The notes under the pieces were generated by a model, which was not told where the DNA came from, did not search any database, and saw nothing but the letters and a program-made list of their open reading frames with translations. A stretch of 64,000 nt of DNA, from positions 5,408,951 to 5,472,950 of the forward strand of contig QXEO01002115.1 of the NCBI GenBank assembly GCA_007115705.1. Direction: 5' to 3'. Position 1 is the stretch's first letter; each line of letters starts with the position of its first letter. The stretch comes from Dactylis glomerata (taxonomy: Eukaryota; Streptophyta; Magnoliopsida; Poales; Poaceae). Shown here piece by piece: positions 56,324 to 64,000 of this stretch. Made by a program: the position numbers and the translations under genes.

Positions 56324-58723
56324 ATGTCGGGCACTTCTAACCCTAAGACCCAGGAGGAAGTCGCCAGAGAGGCCAACAAGCCATGGTGGGAGGAATACGA
56401 TGAGGTAGAGGGCCGGGGGGGCGCCGCCGATCGCGGCGATGAGGACGAGAGCTTGGGGGCCGCCTCCGAGAGCGGCGATGAGGAAGAGGGCCAGGATGAC
56501 GCCGCCGAGACCGGTGAAGAGACCACCGACCGCACGGAAGGTGATAGCGGCGGCAACCCTGAGGAGGCCAAGAAGAAGAGGAAGGCGAAGAGGCCAAGGG
56601 CGGATCGGAGGCCGCAAGTGCTAGCCAACATCACCGATCCTTTCACGTTGGTCTCCGAAAGTGGCCTACCCTTGGAGCCTTCTAAGGTTGCCAAAGGGTA
56701 CGCGATGCAACTAGGGTGCATCGTCCGTGAAACCGTGTCGCTCAACACTCAAGACCTCAGAAGCGAGGCCAACGCGGCTTTGGCCGCAACCCTCCTCCAG
56801 AAGCTTCACCAACGATACACGTTCCCACAGCCGTTCAATAAAAAGGTGGACTCTTTAGCGCTCACGAAGATGAGCACCGCCTTGAGCAGCTGGAAAACCC
56901 GGCTGAAAGACAAGATCAAGAAAGGTAAAAGCTGGGAGCAGATAAGTCGCAAAGACCCGACACTCTCTAGAGAAGACTTCGAAGCATTCAAGTCGTCCTT
57001 AGAGACTGACGAGGCTAAAAAATGGACCGCCTGGGGGAAGAAAATGCGGGAATTGAACCTAGGGGCTCACCGTTGCGGAAGCGGCGGTTACCGAGGAAAA
57101 CAGCCCACTTGGGACAAGGAGGATGCCGAGATGATACGTCTGGGCAAAGAAAACCCCTGGCTAAAAATCGCGGATATACAGACTAGGAACTATGTCCGGT
57201 CCCGCTACTACTTAGACTGGGAGACGGGGGAATTTGTTACGGATTACCCCGACGTGAAGAAGTTCGAGAAACTCCTGGTAAGGATAGTCTATATTATTAT
57301 TGCGCTGATCTTATTAAGCAATGAAGCCAAATGGGCTAACCTTAAGTTCCTTTGTCTGAAGGACAATGAGTTGAAGGGTAGTTCTACGGCTGGCCCGTCG
57401 TCCCAGGGGTCGACGGAACCGTGGGACACGCCTTTCAACAGGGCGACGAACGCATACAAGGAACGGGACCTAGACAAGCCACCGATGTCGGCTGGCCGTG
57501 TGTCCGGCTTTGGCACAAGTATGAAGGTATCCGAGTACTACGGATCGGATGCCAAGTCGAGAAAGGAGAGGAGGTCGACTAAGCAGGACAAAGCCGAGGT
57601 TCAGGAGCTGAAGAAGAAGGTGGAGTCACTAGAGAAAATAGTGGACCCGACCGAGATGAGTAAGTTACTGGACGAGAAGCTGCAGGAGAGGCTCCGGCAG
57701 ATCATCCCCCCTGGTTTGATGGAGGGGTTAGCTGCTTGGAATGCGGCAGGTCAACAGGGGCCGATATATGTGCCCAGCGTCAGCGGCAGTAACTCAAGTC
57801 ACCAAGTGTCACCGCTGGTGACCCCGACGCCGCCGCTCCACCTGGTCGCATCGACGCCCCCAACCGCGGAAGCTGATAGGGTGGTGGTGCCTGATAATGC
57901 ACTCGAGAGTGAGCGGCCCGGCGCCGGCACCGACGCCCTTGTATCAACATTAGCAGAGATCAACGCCGTCAAGAAGGTAACTCATTAGTTAGTCCTCTGC
58001 GTCATCTTCTTTAACTATATATGCCTTGCGCTGATCTTATCCAACATGCCCCTGACTCAGGACGAACCTTGCATACTCCTGCATGTGGTGGAGCCCGGCG
58101 GCAAGTTGATGGATGTTGCTAGCGGCACTGTCATGCCCAGCCGAACTATGCACCACAGAAACATTGCAAGTCATTTGGTGAAGGTGAAGTTGGCAATGGT
58201 AGTGCCGGAGTACCACAACCTCCTCCCCCCCGATCAACCTCCGGGCACAGACGAGGACGACGTTATGGTCCTTGGGAATTACATCGGCTGGCTTATGACA
58301 TGGCCGAAGAACCAGATTCGTCTGGGTGGGGGTCTTCCGAGTGTCAGGCGCAACATCGGTGCCACCTCCCCTATCATCCGGCCCAAGGTCGTCCGGCCCG
58401 GCGCCGGCCCCACCCTTAAGGAACCGGCGGTCGCCGCCGCCACTACCCTGAAGGAACCGGCGGTCGCCGCCGCCACCCGAAAGGAACCGGCGGTCGCTGC
58501 CGCCACTACCCTAAAGGAACCGGCGGTCGCCGCCGCCACCCGGAAGGAACCGGCGATCGCCGCTACCACCACACGCCACCAACAGCTGTTGGGAAAGCTT
58601 CCGCAACGACCGTCGACCAAACGCAAGGTACGCCAAGCGGCGGCATCGCAACCGCCACCACCTAACTTCCAGGACATGGCGCCGCTTGATGGCAACGATG
58701 ATGATGATGACGTCGATGCCTAC
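56324..58723 (+). CDS. CACTA second gene (TNP1/TNPA-like, transposase_24 type)
   Basis: Proposed exons 56324-57277, 57362-57976 and 58061-58723, with phase-0 GT/AG introns (GTAAGG...GAAG, 84 bases; GTAACT...ACTCAG, 84 bases). The translation gives about 744 residues. N-terminus MSGTSNPKTQEEVAREANK is acidic (EDE, EEGQDD), then basic (KKKRKAKRPRADRR, a likely nuclear signal). Residues about 120-320 resemble the plant Ptta/En/Spm accessory domain (LVSESGLPLEPSKVAKGYAMQ, RSRYYLDWETGEFV). Next come a coiled coil (EVQELKKKVESLEKIV) and a C-terminal DUF8039-like domain (GKLMDVASGTVMP, YIGWLMTWPKNQI). It then has five KEPAVAAAT-type repeats and an acidic end. Probably binds subterminal repeats. No nonsense codon seen; the TGA stop is supplied by element C's LTR. 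Confidence 0.8.
58412..58575 (+). repeat. In-frame tandem repeat in the second CACTA gene
   Basis: About five 30-33-base units of AAGGAACCGGCGGTCGCCGCC plus a variable ACC.../CGG tail, encoding (L/R)KEPAVAAAT(T). The last unit has AIAATT. Unit lengths stay multiples of three. Confidence 0.88.
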
Positions 58724-60393
58724 TGATGCTTCAGGTGAATGTGGCAACAGACAGTCCTTGTGCGTGGTGAATGACCAGCCCATTGGGAACCCCAAGAGGA
58801 AGGTATGATGAGTGCAGCGGCTAGTTTTCCCTCAGTTAAGAAACCAAGGTTTAATGTCGATCTTGAAGAAGAGAGACGGTGACGACTGAAGGTGATGCGG
58901 ACTGGCTTAGTAACTTTCAACAAGGGCGCCGTTAACGATACTTGTTGACTCGTCTTCGGCCAGCAGCAGCGCGGAACCTGCACACACACAAACAAATACT
59001 TTGTCCCCAACTTGCGATGAGGTTGTCAATCTCACCGGTTTGCTTGAAACAAAGGTTATGAGTGTATCGAGTGGAAAACAGTAGTAATATGCGAGTAAAA
59101 TAAACAGTGCGGGAAAAGTAAACAGGTGATTGCAATATGATTAAAATAGGACCGGGGTCCACAGTTCACTAGTGGTGTCTCTCCATAGATAAATAACATG
59201 CTGGGTAAACAAATTACAGTTGGGCAATTGATAGAATAAAGAAAACGTGATATGTCAAGAAGATCACTATGAGATTTACTCTGGGCATTACAACAAAATA
59301 CATAGACCGCCATCCAACTGCATCTATGACTAATAATCCACCCTCGGGGATATCATCTGAACACCCCAAAAGTATTAAGTTGCGAACAACAGATAATTGC
59401 ATTAAGCAAAGTGTGTAATGTAAACAAAGCATATGCCCTTGAGCATATGAATGTTGTTTTCTCCCTAGTAGCAACAGCACATCTACCACCTTAGAGGTTT
59501 CTGTCACTCCCCCAGGTGAAATAGAGGCATGAACCCACTATCGAGCATAAATACCCCCTCTTGGAGTCACTAGCAACTACTCGGCCAAGATAGCTACTAA
59601 CAACGGAGAGCATGCAAGATCATAAACAACATAGAGATAACAAAAGATATAATTCAGTACAGCAACTTAATCATAAACACCAATATTCATCGGATCCCAA
59701 CAAACCAACATCATAGAATTACATAACAGTGATCTCAATCATGTAGGGCAGCTCATGAGATCTAAACATGAAGCACATGGTGGAGAAGACAACCATCTAG
59801 CTACTGCTATGGACCCATAGTCCAAGGTAGACTACTCACTCATCGCTCTGGAGGCAAGCATGGCGATGAAGAAGACCTCCGGTGGCGATTCCCCTCTCCG
59901 GCAGGGTGCCGGGAAGAGCTTCTGGACCCTCCCGATCTTCGGGTCGACGGCGGCGGCGGATCGCGATGTATTCTGGAAAACTGATCGGGCCCTTAGGTTT
60001 TTCTCGTCAGGGGGTATATATAGGCGAAAGTACGATGTCAGAGGAGGGACCACGGCCCCTCACGCGGGCCCGGCGCGGCCAGGGGGGTGGCCGCGCCGCC
60101 CCTGTGTGTGGGGGCCACGTGGCCCCCCTCCGTTAGGTCTTCGGATGTTTGGGAGCTTCCCCGTGAAATATGACTTCAGGAACTTGTTTCGTCCAATTCC
60201 GAGAATATTTCCTGTGTATCACTTCTGAAACACAAAAACAGCAGAAAACAGGAAACTGGCACTGTGGCACTTCGTTAATAGGTTAGTTCCGGAAAATGTA
60301 TAAAAGTACCACTAAGTGTAACAAAACAATATACAAATGGTGTAAAAACAAGCATGGAGCATCAAAAATTATAGATACGTTTGAGACGTATCA
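58724..60393 (-). repeat. Element C 3' LTR
   Basis: 1,670 bp. The minus strand begins TGATACGTCTCAAACGTATC at 60393 and ends CCTGAAGCATCA at 58724. TATATATA at 60015-60022 is the promoter core. Frames across it are shadows of LTR sequence. Confidence 0.92.
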
Positions 60394-60408
60394 AGCATCC
60401 CCAAGCTT
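60394..60408 (-). promoter_or_regulatory. Element C polypurine tract
   Basis: Minus strand AAGCTTGGGGATGCT, directly before the 3' LTR; identical to that of element D. Confidence 0.75.
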
Positions 60409-62974
60409 AACTCCTGCTCGTCCTCGAGTAGGTAAGTGATAACAAAAGAATAATTTTTGAGGTGACATGCACCTACACAATCTTGATCATATATGTAAGC
60501 ATTGATGAGCTGGGATCAATAGAACTTAAAACATGGGCATGAAAGATATAATCATGACAATAAGAACTTAGCAACCATGTTGTAAACATGCAAATGAACA
60601 CAAACAAAAGATCATGAAAATGAAACAATGAAAGTCAAACGTGTGTTCAAATCATAAGGAAAAACATACAAATGGTTTTCAGCTTGTCCTTCAAAGAGAG
60701 CAAAACATAAATGCATAGGACACCTCAAAGTTTAAGAGGGCGACTAGATACAAATAATTTAAGAACAAGTGAAACCAACAATATGAGTCAATCAATGAAC
60801 TTTGGGACAATGCATATCACACTAAGAATGACAACTATGCTCTCTTAATGGTGCATAAAGAAAGAAGGTGGTGACTCAACATAAAAGTAAAAGAAAGGCC
60901 CTTCGCAGAGGGAAGCAGTGATTTAAACATGTGCTAGGGCTTTTCATTTGTAAAACAGAGATAAAACTTGATTTTGAGAGGTGGTTGTCTTTGTCAACGA
61001 CTGGCAATGGGGTTCTTACTATCTTCCATACAAAAATAAAGCAAGTTTTTGAGAGAGAGATTGGCACTTCGTGCTCTTTTTATAAAACTTGGCACTCCTC
61101 CCCACCTTTTCCTTTCACATACCATGGCTAACCGATTCCATCGGGTGCCCACCAACATTCACATTCTTTGGAGGAGTGCCTTTTTTTCTTTCTTTTTTCC
61201 TTTTTTTTTCTTTTTGGAATAAGCAATATGGAAGATAGCAAATCCGACCACTACGTCCCCATGAGCTGAAAACAGTGTCACAAAACGAGAAGTATTTTGA
61301 AGGTTTTTGAAAGGTAGCACACGAAAATTTTACTTTGGAATGGCTTACAAATACCATGCATAGGAATTTATAGTGGACACAATGGCAAACTTGGCTTTTA
61401 GGAGTTGGATGCACGAGTAGAGCTCATACTCAGTACAAGGCGAGGGCTAGCAAAAGACTGGGAGCGACCAACTAAGAGAGCAATAATGGCCATAATCATG
61501 CAAAGCGACAAAGCGACATTAAAAGAAGCATACGATGGCATCAAAAGTCAAAAACTAAATGATCATGAAGGCTAATGGCGACTTTGGAAGAGTCTAACAT
61601 GTGTGAGCATGCGCCAAGTCAACCCAAATAAAGCATCAAGGAGAAAACCAAAATAATGCTTCCATACAATAAAAACAACGCATGATTTTTCAAAGGCTCA
61701 TTAAGCAATCTCAGTTATTTGAGACAGGTCATGCTACAGCAAAACCACTAAGCATACTATCAAAAAGACATCAAGCATGACATGAAAAAGCCTAAGCCGC
61801 AGTCTACACAAGCTCCTTCTTGTACCACTATTTTGCACAAAGCTTTTTCTCTTTTCCAACACCATTTGAAATTTTTATAAATACCTCTTTTGATGAAAAC
61901 CAATGAAGATCAGAGGCAAAAATGCACCTTGATGAAAAGATATGACAAGATCTGAACGCATATCAAGGCGAAAACGAAAACCAAAAGCAGTAGCAGAAAA
62001 AGTAGAACGCTCGATTTTTTATAAGAGTGAAAACTAGAGCATTCTTTGCAAATGAAGACGAGTACATCTCCTCCAAAGGAAATTTGTTGGGGTCCAACCA
62101 TTTATTGCATCAAACAAACAAACTAAATCAACTAAGAAAACTAAAACAACTGACGCTCCAAGAAAAACACATAGTGCATGAAGCAATAAAAATATAGTGT
62201 TTTGAAAGGTGACCTGATTTTTGCCGATGAAGAAGGGGTGCCTCGGGGGCATCCCCAAGCTTTGACGCTTGTACTTCTTGGATATTTCTTGGGGTGATGC
62301 ATGGGCATCCCCAAGCTTGAGCTTTTGTCCATTCTTCAACTCATCTCATCATTCTCCAATCCCTACACTTAAAAACTTCCTTCATACAAAACTAAACACG
62401 ATTCTATTAGCAACATTAGTGTAAGCATAAAATATATTCAACCTCTTTTAGCTTCAGGTTTCAACTCAAAACCACCACATATAAAGTATATACTACTGTA
62501 GCAACTTCCACAAGAGTTCCATGATCAAAAAGAACTCAAAAGAAAGCGATAAAGTGGCAAAAACAAATATTGGCAGAAATCTGTCAAAACTGAACAGCTG
62601 ATAATGGACGAATTTTTGAGGGATTTTCTGTTGCTCAAATCAAAAAGTGTGCAACTAAGAAAAGTTTGGATATAACCTGGGGCATATGCACAAGAAATCG
62701 CAGGTCCAAAAGATAAACAGAGAATTTTCACGAATTTTTACGGTGCAGCACCGAAAACAGTTTCAGGACAGCAATAACCCCAAATCTTTACCTCGCTCAA
62801 ATTAGAGGCTTCTCTTGGCACAAAAACGAAATAAACAAGATAAGGAGCGGTCATTCCAGTAGTAATGACTTCCAAGACTCAAATAAAAGAAAAAGTACTG
62901 AAAAGTAAACAATGGGTTATCTCCCAAGAGTGCTTTTCTTTAACGCCTTTGAGCTAGGCGCAGAAAATTGCGAA
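60409..62974 (-). other. Element C non-coding region
   Basis: Long stretch without a supported gene. It matches D's flanks at 28617-29979 and 42791-44350, and parts of A's 3' region (near 21420-21880). The uninterrupted sequence near 61610 shows what D looked like before E inserted. Homopurine/pyrimidine runs occur near 61180-61215. Confidence 0.7.
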
Positions 62975-63670
62975 TCAAGTAATATCAATAGATGAAGTGC
63001 TAGTTACCTCAGTAGGCTCTTTGAAGGTTCCCGAAGATGATTCAACCTGCAAGTTACCCTTAGTGGAACTAAGAGTCTTACCAATCTTAAGAACATGTTG
63101 AGATTTAAGCGCAGAAACCTTGGGAACATACATAAATTTTTGCTCTTTTCCAACAAACACTTTCTCCTTCTTAAATTTAAGAGAGGAGAAGATTAAACTA
63201 AGAGTTTCCATAGACTCCTCTAGTTTACCAATCCTCAAGTTTTGATTGTCATGAGTAGTGCTAGCCTCTAAAATGGTAATTCTCTTACCAATATTTTCTA
63301 TTAATTCACTAACGTGGCTAGCATTTTCTAGGATACTTGGCAAACTTTTTTCTAAGGAGCTGAGCTTTTCTACCACCTCTTCCAAGGTGGTCTCAGTTTT
63401 AGCAACATGAATAGGTGGTACTCCCACTAAACTTTCAATTATAGTGCATGCTTCTCCCGCGGGAGTACCCAGAAAATTACCTCCTGTAAGAGTATCAAGA
63501 ACATACCTATTCCAGCTAGATATACCAACATAAAAATTCCTAAGGAGGATCGTGGTGGAGTGCTTTTTGGTACACCTATGATGAGCATTGTTAATACGGT
63601 ACCAAGCATCTTTTAAACTTTCTCCCCCTTGCTGCTTGAAACTACGAACTTCTACTTCAGGATTACTCAT
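62975..63670 (-). pseudogene. Element C shortened gag
   Basis: From ATG at 63670 a frame of 231 codons starts MSNPEVEVRSFKQQGGESLK. It keeps part of a capsid domain (DAWYRINNAHHRC, LLRNFYVGISSWNRYVLD, then GGNFLGTPAGEACTIIESL), then a coiled-coil-like stretch (LEEVVEKLSSLEKSL) and a Ser/Thr-rich end. Compared with D's 687 residues it lacks the N-terminal capsid half and the protease. The frame is open, so a small protein could be made, but not a self-processing particle protein. The larger frame reaching into the LTR is not used as the start, since that part overlaps the primer site. Confidence 0.7.
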
Positions 63671-63836
63671 TGTAACAAAACTAAAAGCAGATAAGTAAAA
63701 ACAACTACCAAGGATTCTAATTTTTTTGGATTTTTGATAAAAAGCAATGCAGGTAAAATAAAATAAAGTAAAGCAAAACAAATAACAAAGTAAAGAATGT
63801 GTGTGCGAAGAAATCCCCTCGCAGAAGTCTTCTCTC

Positions 63837-63855
63837 TTCCCCGGCAACGGCGCCA
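63837..63855 (-). promoter_or_regulatory. Element C primer binding site
   Basis: Minus strand TGGCGCCGTTGCCGGGGAA, tRNA-Asp type, 10 bases after the LTR end. Confidence 0.85.
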
Positions 63856-63865
63856 GAAAAGTAGC

Positions 63866-64000
63866 TGATGCTTCAGGTGAATGTGGCAACAGACAGTCCT
63901 TGTGCGTGGTGAATGACCAGCCCGTTGGGAACCCCAAGAGGAAGGTATGATGAGTGCAGCGGCTAGTTTTCCCTCAGTTAAGAAACCAAGGTTTAATGTC
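63866..64000 (-). repeat. Element C 5' LTR, first 135 bases in the window
   Basis: TGATGCTTCAGGTGAATGTGG... matches 58724 onward almost exactly (CCCGTTGGG here versus CCCATTGGG there). This proves that the two are LTRs of one element. Confidence 0.92.

Larger units (their letters stand above)
50300..64000 (+). mobile_element. CACTA (En/Spm) DNA transposon, runs off the window
   Basis: Starts with CACTAGTAGGAAAACCC at 50300, inside element B's LTR. It has a hairpin-rich subterminal array, a TNP2-type transposase gene (51200-54690), a second gene (56324-58723) and a captured PIN1 exon. Element C interrupts it at 58724, so its right terminus is not seen. The 3-bp duplication would begin with ATA (50297-50299) but cannot be checked. 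Known: CACTA elements encode a TNP2-like transposase and a second DNA-binding-type protein, and move by cut and paste. Confidence 0.9.
58724..64000 (-). mobile_element. Element C: Athila-type relative of D, runs off the window
   Basis: Minus strand: 5' LTR from 63866 past the window end, tRNA-Asp primer site, shortened gag, long non-coding region, purine tract and 3' LTR 58724-60393. It shares the non-coding region and most of the LTR with D. However, its LTR has about 35 extra bases before the CATCA end (ACAAGGACTGTCTGTTGCCACATTCACCTGAAG...), and its gag differs. CCTAC (58719-58723) is the expected target-site duplication; the partner is outside the window. It has no protease, RT or integrase. 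Confidence 0.9.

Noticed and set aside
57278..57361. Reading the second CACTA gene straight through this stretch
   Set aside because: It is open only because its length is a multiple of three; it has GTAAGG and AAG borders and a hydrophobic run (VYIIIALILL) out of character with the protein.

Overview
This is plant nuclear DNA, almost certainly from a pooid grass and most likely a Triticeae genome (wheat, barley, rye or Aegilops type). The evidence is nested Athila-type Ty3/gypsy retrotransposons with long TGATACGTC... LTRs and tRNA-Asp-type primer sites, a Tat-clade Ty3/gypsy element, CACTA and Stowaway elements, a Helitron with the CTAGT end, and L1-type LINE fragments. About 90% of the window is transposable elements. 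One ordinary plant gene is visible, an MFS sugar/polyol transporter at about 10.46-12.03 kb. Two captured host-gene fragments ride inside transposons: an HSP70/BiP N-terminus in a Helitron and a PIN1-type parvulin exon in a CACTA element. Family names are best judgements from motifs; no database search was possible.

Layout, left part. 1-5.07 kb: a degraded minus-strand Tat element (RNase H, RT, protease, gag, primer site, LTR). 5.07-6.58 kb: unassigned DNA with a GC-rich island. 6,576-8,641: a Helitron carrying a CACTA-like terminus and an HSP70 pseudogene. 8.64-9.13 kb: a LINE 3' end. 9.25-15.82 kb: a pair of direct repeats of about 0.8 kb (the second split by a LINE insertion with a 13-bp target-site duplication) that bracket the transporter gene, a Stowaway MITE and a broken LINE ORF2. 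15.8-17.1 kb: a probable LINE tail and unassigned DNA.

Layout, right part: a Russian-doll stack. Element B (minus strand, Athila) lost its pol continuity to element A (plus strand, same family, 17,132-47,296). Element A was entered by element D (24,724-45,996, complete, 5-bp duplication CCCGC). Element D was entered by element E (29,980-42,785, 5-bp duplication CTTGG), a non-coding three-LTR array: LTR-internal-LTR-internal-LTR. Later, a 2,676-bp stretch running from A's integrase into D's 5' LTR was tandemly duplicated, with a 20-bp templated filler at the join. The 5' LTR of B was cut at 50,300 by an autonomous-type CACTA element with a TNP2 transposase gene (broken) and a second, intact accessory gene. 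The CACTA was in turn cut at 58,724 by element C, a minus-strand relative of D that runs off the window.

How it works together: the only proteins with open frames that look expressible are the transporter (its start codon is doubtful), the gag-protease of D and the CACTA accessory protein. The polymerase-bearing elements A and B carry nonsense mutations, mostly C-to-T, as expected for methylated, silenced repeats. D and C lack polymerase and would need enzymes supplied in trans.
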